Positions 6,186 to 12,212 of a DNA stretch of 12,212 nucleotides are shown here, piece after piece. Numbering within the stretch: the first letter of the stretch is position 1; every line of letters starts with the position of its first letter. The DNA is taken from positions 1 to 12,212 of the forward strand of contig JAIDFC010000182.1 in assembly GCA_029054535.1 (NCBI GenBank), written 5' to 3'. The notes beneath the pieces are model-generated. The model did no database searches. It saw only the letters and a list, made by a program, of their open reading frames with translations, and was not told the origin of the DNA. The position numbers and the translations under genes are program-made. Origin of the DNA: Rikenella sp. Lineage in GTDB: Bacteria; Bacteroidota; Bacteroidia; Bacteroidales; Rikenellaceae.

Positions 6186-7970
6186 ATGATCTCGCAAGGC
6201 TATTGGATCGATACGCAGTTGTGCATCGTCGTTTTGTGGCTGCTCTACCTCGCGACGCTGCGGCGAAAGATTCCGTTTGCGGCGGCACGAGCGTATCTGC
6301 TGCTGATGTTTCCGGTGGGATTGCTTTTGCCGCTGGTGCAGATTCCGATATTGCCGGCACCCGAGGCGATCGTTTGGATACCCTCTTTCGAACCGCTCGC
6401 CCTTCCGGACGAAGAACCGATCGGCATCGGACAGCCTGCCACGGACTGGAGACCGATTCTGTTGTGGACGATTTACGGTTCGGGGGCGATCGGGATCGGG
6501 ATCTTGCAAGCGATCCGCTTCCTACGGATCCGGTTCGGAATCCTGCGCGGGACGCGGCGGGGCGACCTGCTCTTTTCGGCGAACGTTGCGGGAGCCTACT
6601 CCGCATTCGGCCGCATCGTCGTGAACGAGAAGTTCGAAGGGTCGCCGATGCTCGACGCGATCCTGGCCCACGAACAGAGCCACATCGGCCATCGACACGG
6701 CGCGGATTTGATCTGGATCAGCCTGTGGCGCAGTCTGTTGTGGTTCCATCCGGCCGCATGGCACGCCGGGCGGCTGCTCCGCGAAGTACACGAGTTTCAG
6801 GCCGACAAGGCCGTGATACGACAGGGGTTTCCACTGAAACCTTACCTCGCTCTGCTCATCGGAACCGAAGCCGGGATCTATCCCGGTACAGTCAATCCTT
6901 TGTGCTATTTACAAACCAAAAAACGACTCGAAATGATGACTCGAACCAAACTCCGCAACTCCTCCCGAATCGGAAACCTGCTTCGTACGATGGCTCTCTC
7001 TGCGACACTCGTCGGACTGCTGTGCGCCTTCTCATTCACGGCCCGCGCAGCAGCCGAACCGACCGAGCCGCCGAAAACCTACGTGATCGAGATACACGAC
7101 CCGCAACCGGATTCGTTGCACCGGATCGACCCCGATGTACAGCCGCTCTACGTCGACGGACAAAAAATCGACACAGCGAACGATGTGATTACGGTTCGCC
7201 CCCGGAAAACCTCGAAACAACCACTGGTTGTCATAGACGGAAAGGTGGCCGACCTGGAACAACAAGCCCGACTCTCTTCCCACGACTTCCGAGAAATCAC
7301 GGTTCTCAAAAATCAGGCAGCTATCGATCGTTTCGGCAAGGCCGGCAAAAACGGTGCGATCGTCATCACGACCGATAAAAAAGCGGGGTCGGTACGGAAA
7401 GGGGAGGGGGTATACTACGGGACTTACACGCCGGACGAGGTCTCCAAGGATACCGTTCGGATTTACTACGGCACCTACACGCCGATCGAACCGATCGACC
7501 GAGAGCAACTTCGCAAAGCCTCCGAAACACTTCGGCAAGAGATGCGGGAAACGGCTCTTCGGTTGCAAGCGCAAAGCGATTCGCTCCGAGAAGTAGCCCA
7601 AGCCGTCGCCGCAAAAGCCCGAACACGAGCAGAAGAACTGCAGGCCGAAGCCGCCGCCTTCTCGCAACGGGCACAAGAACAACGCGTCCGCCGCGTCCGG
7701 AAAGGTTGGATAGGACCTGGATTGGCCATTTCGGGAAAAAGTTCCAGCCTTTATTACCGCAGTTGGGAGAACAAGAAATCGAAACCGGTCGAAACCGTCT
7801 GCAACAGTCGGCGGGTAACGGTCTACCTCTCGCGCGAAGAGCAGGAACAAGGGATTACACCCGGCGCCAAGCTCCTGAAAGATTGTCCGGAGATGTTCTA
7901 CCTGGATGGAACCACGGTTCGCAACGTCGACCCGATCCGCGTGAATGTCTACATGGAAAGTTTGCAATAA
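6186..7970 (+). CDS. BlaR1-like M56 membrane metallopeptidase with TonB-plug-like periplasmic domain
   Basis: 594 residues. The N-terminal half is an M56 antirepressor peptidase: membrane helices at about 7-25, 32-56 and 90-114, then the zinc motif H162-E163-Q-S-H166 and the downstream E203-F-Q-A-D207, after WFHP at 186-189. A further helix at about 265-286 leads to an extracytoplasmic half. Residues 346-396 (PLVVIDGK, ITVLKNQAAIDRFG, NGAIVITT) match the TonB-receptor plug pattern. Two copies of YYGTYTP (410-416, 427-433) and a coiled coil (about 438-500) follow, then a C-terminal segment with C539 and C567. The penicillin-binding sensor domain of staphylococcal BlaR1 is absent. The family activates by cleaving or triggering loss of the BlaI repressor; the signal is unknown, and envelope state is an inference. 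Co-transcribed with blaI. Confidence 0.88.
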   Translation: MISQGYWIDTQLCIVVLWLLYLATLRRKIPFAAARAYLLLMFPVGLLLPLVQIPILPAPEAIVWIPSFEPLALPDEEPIGIGQPATDWRPILLWTIYGSGAIGIGILQAIRFLRIRFGILRGTRRGDLLFSANVAGAYSAFGRIVVNEKFEGSPMLDAILAHEQSHIGHRHGADLIWISLWRSLLWFHPAAWHAGRLLREVHEFQADKAVIRQGFPLKPYLALLIGTEAGIYPGTVNPLCYLQTKKRLEMMTRTKLRNSSRIGNLLRTMALSATLVGLLCAFSFTARAAAEPTEPPKTYVIEIHDPQPDSLHRIDPDVQPLYVDGQKIDTANDVITVRPRKTSKQPLVVIDGKVADLEQQARLSSHDFREITVLKNQAAIDRFGKAGKNGAIVITTDKKAGSVRKGEGVYYGTYTPDEVSKDTVRIYYGTYTPIEPIDREQLRKASETLRQEMRETALRLQAQSDSLREVAQAVAAKARTRAEELQAEAAAFSQRAQEQRVRRVRKGWIGPGLAISGKSSSLYYRSWENKKSKPVETVCNSRRVTVYLSREEQEQGITPGAKLLKDCPEMFYLDGTTVRNVDPIRVNVYMESLQ

Positions 7971-7990
7971 CAAGTCGGCATCGACGATGG

Positions 7991-8026
7991 GCGGGGATTG
8001 CTATCGAGCGATCCCCGCTCTTTCTT
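7991..8026 (+). terminator. Intrinsic terminator after the blaI-M56 operon
   Basis: An 8-bp GC-rich stem (7991-7998 with 8011-8018, GCGGGGAT/ATCCCCGC) continues past one mismatch into GCT/AGC around a 4-nt loop. It is followed by TCTTTCTT, an imperfect T tail. It starts 20 bp after the stop at 7970. Confidence 0.8.
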
Positions 8027-8078
8027 ATCCCCCCTGGAGTGCGGACAAACAATCAACAGGGTTGAACGAAAAAGTCCG

Positions 8079-8086
8079 TATCTTTA
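8079..8086 (+). promoter_or_regulatory. Possible -7 element of the MFS gene
   Basis: TATCTTTA matches TAnnTTTG except for the last base, 32 bp before the ATG at 8119. The nearest upstream TTG (8062-8064) is only 14 bp away, so the -33 match is poor. Confidence 0.3.
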
Positions 8087-8118
8087 CCCCCGAAATCATC
8101 TTGTTTTCCGACCCATCG

Positions 8119-9300
8119 ATGCAACAGAAAGAGAGACTCTGGACCGGTAGTTTCGTGGCGGCGTGCGGCGCGAACTTCCTGATGTTTTTCGCCTTTTACA
8201 TGCTCCTGCCCATCCTGCCGATGTACCTCGCCGAGCAGTTCGCGACCACCAAATCGCTCGCCGGTCTGATTCTCTCTTCGTACACCATCATGGCGCTGTT
8301 GTTTCGGCCTTTCGCCGGGTTCATGGTCGACAGCTTTCCGCGGAAACCGCTCTTGTTGATCTGCTACACCTTTTTCATCTCTTATTTCGGCGGGTATATG
8401 CTGGCCGGAGCGCTGGCCGTGTTCGCCATTCTGCGCGCCACGCACGGGATGGCGTTCGGAATGGTTACCGTGTCGGTCAATACCGTCGCGATCGACGTCA
8501 TGCCGGCCGCCAGGCGGGGCGAAGGGATCGGATACTTCGGCGTGTCGACCAACCTGGCGATGGCCATCGGACCGATGGTCGCCCTGATGATTCACGATGC
8601 CACGCCGAACTACAACTGGGTATTCGCCACTGCGTTGGGAGTGGGATTGCTGGGCCTCTGCGTCGCTTCGCGAATCCGAGGGGCGAAAACCGAGATCGTC
8701 GGGGCGAAACAAACCTTGTCGCTCGACCGATTCCTGCTGCTCAAAGGGGTGCCGGGGGCGGTAACGACGCTCTTTCTGTCGTTCGCCTACGGGGTGCTAA
8801 GCACCTACGTGGCGGTGTACGGTACCGAGGAGGTGGGGTTGACCAGCGGAACGGGCATGTTCTTCGTCTGCCTTTCGGGCGGACTGGTCGTTTCACGACT
8901 CGTCTCGGGAAAACTCATCAACCGGGGTTATCTGACCTGGGTCAGCAAGGTCGGGATCTCGATCCTGATCGCCAGCTTCCTCTGCTTCGTTTTTCTCAAA
9001 CATCCGCTCTCGTTCTACGGCTGCGGGGTCTCGATCGGGGTGGGATACGGACTGCTCTGCCCTACCCTGCAGACCATGTTCATCAACCTGGCGCACCACA
9101 ACCAGCGCGGAACGGCCAATGCCACCTACCTGACCTCATGGGATTGCGGTGTCGGATCCGGGGTTTTGCTGGGCGGGGTGATCGCCCAACATACCTCCTA
9201 CTCGATGGCGTTTCTGCTCGGCACGATACTGTTGGGAGTCGGCCTGACGCTTTTTTTCCTGTGGGCGGGGCCCTATTTCGACCGCAACAAGCTGCGGTAA
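8119..9300 (+). CDS. Major facilitator superfamily transporter
   Basis: 393 residues and about twelve hydrophobic segments. The start is the ATG at 8119 (MQQKERLWTGSFVAACGANF), immediately before the first membrane helix. The longer reading from 7945 crosses the operon terminator and the promoter region and was rejected. The loop between helices 2 and 3 carries MFS motif A (GFMVDSFPRK, about residues 68-77), and helix 5 has a motif C-like GPMVALMI, which is characteristic of proton-driven exporters. It resembles the AraJ/YfcJ-type drug/sugar efflux carriers of Bacteroidetes, but the substrate cannot be inferred. It has its own likely promoter downstream of a terminator, so it is not part of the BlaI operon, although control by BlaI is not excluded. 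No clear intrinsic terminator follows; the palindrome at 9340-9587 begins 40 bp downstream. Confidence 0.88.
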   Translation: MQQKERLWTGSFVAACGANFLMFFAFYMLLPILPMYLAEQFATTKSLAGLILSSYTIMALLFRPFAGFMVDSFPRKPLLLICYTFFISYFGGYMLAGALAVFAILRATHGMAFGMVTVSVNTVAIDVMPAARRGEGIGYFGVSTNLAMAIGPMVALMIHDATPNYNWVFATALGVGLLGLCVASRIRGAKTEIVGAKQTLSLDRFLLLKGVPGAVTTLFLSFAYGVLSTYVAVYGTEEVGLTSGTGMFFVCLSGGLVVSRLVSGKLINRGYLTWVSKVGISILIASFLCFVFLKHPLSFYGCGVSIGVGYGLLCPTLQTMFINLAHHNQRGTANATYLTSWDCGVGSGVLLGGVIAQHTSYSMAFLLGTILLGVGLTLFFLWAGPYFDRNKLR

Positions 9301-9319
9301 CCGGGGAACTCTGTTATCT

Positions 9320-9333
9320 GCGGTTGTACAATC
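9320..9333. repeat. Direct repeat, left copy
   Basis: GCGGTTGTACAATC occurs here, 20 bp after the MFS stop, and again at 10842-10855. The core TTGTACAA is itself palindromic. The two copies bracket the palindrome, the structured leader and the AT-rich outer-membrane gene. Confidence 0.6.
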
Positions 9334-9339
9334 CACACC

Positions 9340-9587
9340 ATTTTTTCGTTCCGGAGCCAGCGCGGGCCCAATGAACGCAGTGAAATTGCGCCCGTCGCCG
9401 GAGGTGGCTCCAGGACGCGGCGCCTTTCGGCGCGCAAAAGGACTCAAGTGTTTGGACGATGCTCAACAATTCCGCGAAGCGGGCGATCCGCCGCCACCCC
9501 ATGCGGCGGGCGCAATTCTCACTGCGTTCGTTGCTTCTCTGCCGCTGGCGGCGGACCGCTTTCGGGCAGAACCACCTCGAAAAAAAT
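9340..9587. repeat. Large imperfect palindromic element (MITE/REP-like, unclassified)
   Basis: Nested inverted arms share one centre. The ends are ATTTTTTCG (9340-9348) and CGAAAAAAAT (9578-9587). Inside are GCCAGCG (9356-9362) with CGCTGGC (9543-9549), then a 22-bp arm (9373-9394) complementary to 9507-9529 except for one bulged base, C9518. The 112-base centre holds small hairpins (GGAG/CTCC 9400-9411, GCGCC-TTTC-GGCGC 9420-9433, CCGC/GCGG 9472-9482). There is no transposase. Open frames cross it on both strands but look like none that I recognise. Together with 9588-9686, where I see nothing, this fills the gap before the promoter at 9687. It could be a miniature inverted-repeat element, a decayed insertion sequence or a structured RNA. 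Confidence 0.65.
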
Positions 9588-9686
9588 CCCCGGGATCCCT
9601 TAAAGATGAACATACGACGAACATAGTTTCCGGTCAATAGCGGAATTTCAGAAAGTTTGCCCGACCTTTGCCCTCACAATACCCCA

Positions 9687-9718
9687 TTTGAGTGTTATCC
9701 GAACATTTTCTATCTTTG
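9687..9718 (+). promoter_or_regulatory. Canonical Bacteroidetes promoter
   Basis: TTTG (9687-9690), a 20-bp spacer and TATCTTTG (9711-9718) match both boxes exactly. It is the best promoter in the window. It points toward the structured region and, 290 bp on, the outer-membrane protein gene. No open frame starts nearby. Confidence 0.8.
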
Positions 9719-9724
9719 TGGCTG

Positions 9725-9982
9725 TCGGGAGCAATCTCGGCGGACATATTTTTAGTGAAAGTGTTTCGCTAATTCCTTGACGACAAAATTTGGCGATTTT
9801 GAAAAGCACAAGGAAAGCAATAACACTCATTACTTGTGTAGGTATGCCTTGTTCTAAGCGTATACTATATACAGGTGTGGGGTATTGTTTATTTGTGCTT
9901 AGGCCTCGCCAAATGCCTGTCGTCAGATAAACGAACGACTCCACACTTTCTTTTTCTACACACCATGTCTTTCGCGGAGTCG
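9725..9982 (+). ncRNA. Candidate structured small RNA or long structured 5' leader
   Basis: Downstream of the promoter at 9687-9718 the sequence folds into successive co-linear helices forming a rod. GACGACA 9779-9785 pairs with 9918-9924, ATTTGGCGA 9788-9796 with 9906-9914, AAGCACAA 9804-9811 with 9893-9900, GCAATA 9817-9822 with 9883-9888, and ACAC 9823-9826 with GTGT 9875-9878. A tip hairpin, GTATA-CTA-TATAC, lies at about 9860-9872. A 5' hairpin AGTGAAA/TTTCGCT (9754-9770) and a 3' pair CGACTCC/GGAGTCG (9936-9942, 9976-9982) flank the rod. There is no T-tract terminator before the ATG at 10009, so it could be either a leader read into that gene or a processed small RNA. A long rod with small internal loops recalls 6S-type RNAs, but I cannot assign a family. 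Ends are approximate. Confidence 0.45.
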
Positions 9983-9993
9983 GAGGGGCCGAT

Positions 9994-10010
9994 ATCTTTT
10001 CGAAAAAGAT
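9994..10010 (+). promoter_or_regulatory. Hairpin over the start codon of the outer-membrane protein gene
   Basis: ATCTTTT (9994-10000), loop CGA, and AAAAGAT (10004-10010) form a 7-bp stem whose 3' arm includes the first two bases of the ATG at 10009. It could limit translation initiation. The same bases include TATCTTTT (9993-10000), a near match to a -7 box, so an alternative weak promoter reading exists. Confidence 0.35.
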
Positions 10011-10812
10011 GAAAAAACTTCTTCTCTTGTGTGTCGTGTCGCTTTTTTCGAGCATCGCACTTGCACAAAACACCAACTTGCAAGATGTCATCTATCTGCA
10101 AAACGGTTCGATCATCCGCGGAACAATCGTCGAACAGATACCCGGCAAATCATTGAAAATCGAGACACGCGACGGCAATATTTTCGTCTATCAAATGGAC
10201 GAAATCAGCAAGATGACTCGCGAGCAAAGTCAGTTCGGCGGATCGAATCGTACATCGAGGTTCCAGGCCAAGTCTAAAGGGTATGCCGGGTTTGTAGAGG
10301 CAGGATTCGGTTTCGGAGTAAGGGAACTTAGTCCCGACTTATCAGCAGAATACCGATCACCCGACCGTTTTGAAATTGATATAATCAATGGTTACCAATT
10401 CAATCCATATTGTTTTTTGGGTGTGGGTATCGGATTCAACACCACCACCAATGCAAAAAAAAATGTAATAAGCATCCCCGTTTTTGTGCAGGGAAGGTTT
10501 AACTTATTAGACAAACACATATCGCCATTTCTTGCCCTGAATATCGGATATAATATTGACACCCGGAGGAGAGAAGTTCATCAACAATATTACTACACAA
10601 CAACAATCACATATCCCGGAGGAATCATGGTGGAACCGACAATAGGTGTTACATGCCGTTTGTCAAATAAAACTGCTTTTACATTCGGCATCAGTTATTC
10701 CTTTATGCAATTGAATGTCAAAGGAACGATCGAAAGTTCTGGCGAATCTGAAACTGAAGTTGGGAGGATTCATCCTAAAGCTGTGAGATTGAAAACGGGC
10801 TTCACATTTTAG
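10009..10812 (+). CDS. Outer-membrane beta-barrel protein with N-terminal small beta domain
   Basis: 267 residues. Signal peptide MKKLLLLCVVSLFSSIALAQ with cleavage near A19. Residues 25-72 (DVIYLQNGSIIRGTIVEQIPGKSLKIETRDGNIFVYQMDEISKMT) form a compact beta module common at the N-terminus of Bacteroidetes secreted proteins. From about residue 91 amphipathic strands with Gly/aromatic alternation run to a C-terminal Phe (TGFTF), as in porin-like beta-barrels inserted by BAM. The function is unknown. Codon and base use change within the gene: the first 270 bp resemble the neighbours, the rest is AT-rich (21/60 GC over 10381-10440, 20/60 over 10501-10560), suggesting a mosaic or foreign barrel. 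There is a nine-A tract at 10455-10463. The likely promoter is at 9687-9718 through a structured leader. Confidence 0.82.
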   Translation: MKKLLLLCVVSLFSSIALAQNTNLQDVIYLQNGSIIRGTIVEQIPGKSLKIETRDGNIFVYQMDEISKMTREQSQFGGSNRTSRFQAKSKGYAGFVEAGFGFGVRELSPDLSAEYRSPDRFEIDIINGYQFNPYCFLGVGIGFNTTTNAKKNVISIPVFVQGRFNLLDKHISPFLALNIGYNIDTRRREVHQQYYYTTTITYPGGIMVEPTIGVTCRLSNKTAFTFGISYSFMQLNVKGTIESSGESETEVGRIHPKAVRLKTGFTF

Positions 10813-10841
10813 ACCAATGCGGAGGGAGGAGCATTTCCAGA

Positions 10842-10855
10842 GCGGTTGTACAATC
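10842..10855. repeat. Direct repeat, right copy
   Basis: This is the second copy of GCGGTTGTACAATC, 30 bp after the stop of the outer-membrane protein gene; the first is at 9320-9333. Similarity does not clearly extend beyond the 14 bases. A small hairpin, TGGCAT/ATGCCA (10872-10893), follows without a T tail. Confidence 0.6.
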
Positions 10856-10935
10856 AATCTTCTCGTCTTCCTGGCATCATTGGAGCAATGCCATGGGTGG
10901 TTTGGTGATTTTGAGTAACCTTACCTCAAAAAAAA

Positions 10936-10963
10936 CGTTCTGCCCTGGCGGAGCGGGGTTTTT
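10936..10963 (+). terminator. Probable terminator of the outer-membrane protein gene
   Basis: CGTTCTGC (10936-10943) pairs with GCGGAGCG (10948-10955) including two G-T wobbles, with a 4-nt loop, followed by GGG and five T (10959-10963). A run of A just upstream could extend the stem against the T tail. It lies about 125 bp past the stop. Confidence 0.45.
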
Positions 10964-10977
10964 CATTTCTGCGCGAG

Positions 10978-11027
10978 TAAAAATATGGTCGGGGCTCCTC
11001 TTTTCCTAAGAAAAGAAGAACCCCGAC
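10978..11027 (-). terminator. Intrinsic terminator of the citrate synthase gene
   Basis: An 18-bp stem with two mismatches (10988-11005 with 11010-11027) and a CTAA loop (TTAG on the minus strand) ends in GTCGGGG/CCCCGAC. On the minus strand it is followed by a T-rich tail (ATATTTTTA, about 10978-10986). It begins about 30 bp past the stop at 11058. Confidence 0.85.
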
Positions 11028-11057
11028 GTATTCGCAAATTTGTAAATGGAGACCGGA

Positions 11058-12212
11058 TTACCGCTTGTTCAGCGGCCGGTACTCCATCCCCGTCGAAACA
11101 TTCTTATACGCCGGACGGATGATCCGCCGGCTGTCGAAATTCAGTTCCTCGATCCGATGCGCCACCCACCCGGCGATGCGCGACATGGCAAACAGCGGCG
11201 TATAGACCTCCCGCGGCAAGCCGATCATGTCGTACACGAACCCCGAGTAGAAGTCCACATTGGCACAAACCCGCTTGTTGACCGAATTTCCCTTGAACTC
11301 CATAAAACTCTCGACACCGAGCCGTTCGACCAGCTCCAGGAAGTCGAACTCCCGTTCGCGCCCCTTCTCCTGCGCCAGCGACCGCGCCATCTCCTTGAGC
11401 AACAGCGCCCGCGGGTCCGAGATCGTATAGACCGCGTGGCCGATCCCGTAAATCAGCCCCTTTTTGTCGTAAACCTCCTTGCGCAACATCCGCATCAGGT
11501 AAGCCCGAACCTCCTCCTCGTCCGTCCAGTCCGAGATCGCCTCGCGCAAGTGGGCGAACATGTCGATCACCTGCAAATTGGCCCCCCCGTGCAACGGCCC
11601 TTTGAGCGACCCGATCGCCGCCGCAATCGACGAATAGGTATCCGTCCCCGACGAGCTGGTAACCCGAGTCGTAAAGGTCGAGTTGTTCCCCCCGCCGTGC
11701 TCCGCATGCAGGATCAGACACAGATCCAACACCTTGACATCCAGCGGCGTATACCCCTTCGACCCCTTCATCATGTAGATAAAGTTCTCGGCCAGCGAGA
11801 ACCCCGGCTTTGGAATCCGAATATGCAACGACCCGCCGTTCTTGTTGTGGTTCATCGTGTGGTAGGCGTAGGCGATGATCGACGGAAACTTGGCGATCAG
11901 GTCCACCGACTGCCGGACCAGATTGTCCCGCGAGGTGTCGTCGGCATGCTCGTCGAACGCATAAAGAACCAGCACCGACCGCGCCAAAATATTCATGATG
12001 TCGTTCCCGTAGAGTTGCAGGATGTTCATCTTGGCCGCATGCCGCAAAACCATCTGTTCATTGAGCAAGTTGGTGAATGTCTCCAGCTCCTCGCGATCCG
12101 GCAGGTAACCCGAAAGCAACAAAAACGCAGTCTCCTCGTAACCCACCCGGTTCTCGGCCTGCACCCCGTGTACCAAGTCCGCCAAATCGATAACACGGTA
12201 GAGCAGCGTCCC
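11058..12212 (-). CDS. gltA: Citrate synthase (5' end outside window)
   Basis: 384 codons plus stop lie in the window and the frame is open to base 12212, so the N-terminus (perhaps 60-70 residues) is missing. The apparent start at 12185 is a TTG inside the conserved region and was not used. Counting from the first complete codon, catalytic residues are present: H208 in GPLHGGAN, H259 in YGIGHAVY with R268 in DPRA, and D320 in ANVDFYSG. LHAEHGGGNNSTFTTRV and the C-terminal SRIAGWVAHRIEE are also typical. The enzyme condenses oxaloacetate and acetyl-CoA to citrate and CoA in the cytoplasm, the entry step of the TCA branch feeding 2-oxoglutarate and glutamate. It might act on propionyl-CoA (2-methylcitrate synthase), but no prp genes are seen. 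It ends at its own terminator at 10978-11027. Confidence 0.95.
   Translation of the reverse strand, partial: GTLLYRVIDLADLVHGVQAENRVGYEETAFLLLSGYLPDREELETFTNLLNEQMVLRHAAKMNILQLYGNDIMNILARSVLVLYAFDEHADDTSRDNLVRQSVDLIAKFPSIIAYAYHTMNHNKNGGSLHIRIPKPGFSLAENFIYMMKGSKGYTPLDVKVLDLCLILHAEHGGGNNSTFTTRVTSSSGTDTYSSIAAAIGSLKGPLHGGANLQVIDMFAHLREAISDWTDEEEVRAYLMRMLRKEVYDKKGLIYGIGHAVYTISDPRALLLKEMARSLAQEKGREREFDFLELVERLGVESFMEFKGNSVNKRVCANVDFYSGFVYDMIGLPREVYTPLFAMSRIAGWVAHRIEELNFDSRRIIRPAYKNVSTGMEYRPLNKR

Noticed and set aside
7945..8118. 58-residue N-terminal extension of the MFS protein
   Set aside because: It would begin inside the M56 gene and cross its terminator. The extra residues are unlike a membrane protein leader.
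9314..9637. 107-codon minus-strand frame, and an 89-codon plus-strand frame, across the palindrome
   Set aside because: Both are Arg/Cys/Trp-rich translations of an inverted-repeat DNA. No domain or sensible start is seen, and symmetry of the DNA explains open frames on both strands.
9648..10091. 147-codon open frame on the minus strand
   Set aside because: It lies antisense to the promoter, the structured RNA and the first 83 bp of the barrel gene. It starts inside that gene's signal-peptide region, and the openness follows from the sense-strand structure and codon bias.
9301..11057. CRISPR array, tRNA or rRNA in the non-coding stretches
   Set aside because: No regularly spaced repeats, tRNA cloverleaf or conserved rRNA segments were seen; the only repeat is the two-copy 14-mer.
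11058..12185. Citrate synthase starting at 12185
   Set aside because: The codon is TTG within a continuous conserved frame that stays open to the window edge, so the gene is cut by the window rather than starting there.

Overview
The window looks like chromosomal DNA from the Bacteroidales, most likely an Alistipes-like (Rikenellaceae) genome. The grounds are Bacteroidetes-type promoter elements (-7 box TAnnTTTG, -33 TTG/TTTG), a BlaI/M56 pair whose peptidase carries a TonB-plug-like domain, an SdrD_B-like/calcineurin secreted phosphoesterase, and GC-rich coding DNA (hand count 39/60 G+C over 4081-4140). The genus is inference; no rRNA or other phylogenetic marker is present.

Layout. Bases 1-856 (minus) are the N-terminal 285 codons of a secreted calcineurin-like phosphoesterase that runs off the left edge. 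Bases 993-1631 (minus) encode a DUF308/HdeD-like membrane protein, followed by a clear intrinsic terminator. It lies 53 bp downstream of typA/bipA (1685-3484, minus), a ribosome-associated GTPase. Divergent from typA is a ketopantoate reductase-family gene (3604-4500, plus). Then come a small lipoprotein (4580-4978) ending in a strong terminator, a GNAT acetyltransferase (5066-5623), and a BlaI-type repressor with its M56 membrane metallopeptidase (5763-6164 and 6186-7970). That pair is preceded by a palindromic operator overlapping the -33 box. An MFS exporter follows at 8119-9300.

Bases 9301-10008 hold no convincing gene but are rich in structure. There is a 248-bp imperfect palindrome at 9340-9587. 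A textbook Bacteroidetes promoter (9687-9718) then drives a transcript predicted to fold into a long rod (helices 9779-9924), lying about 290 nt upstream of a beta-barrel outer-membrane protein gene (10009-10812). Much of that gene is far poorer in GC than the rest of the window (20-21 of 60 bases in two sampled lines). A 14-bp direct repeat (9320-9333 and 10842-10855) brackets the palindrome, the structured leader and this gene, which suggests an acquired or exchanged block. Bases 11058-12212 (minus) are most of a citrate synthase that enters from the right edge, with its own terminator.

Functionally the window mixes housekeeping genes (typA, ketopantoate reductase, citrate synthase) with envelope genes. 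The best candidates for something undescribed are the structured leader or small RNA at 9719-9985, the palindromic element, and the BlaI-M56 regulator with its unusual periplasmic half.
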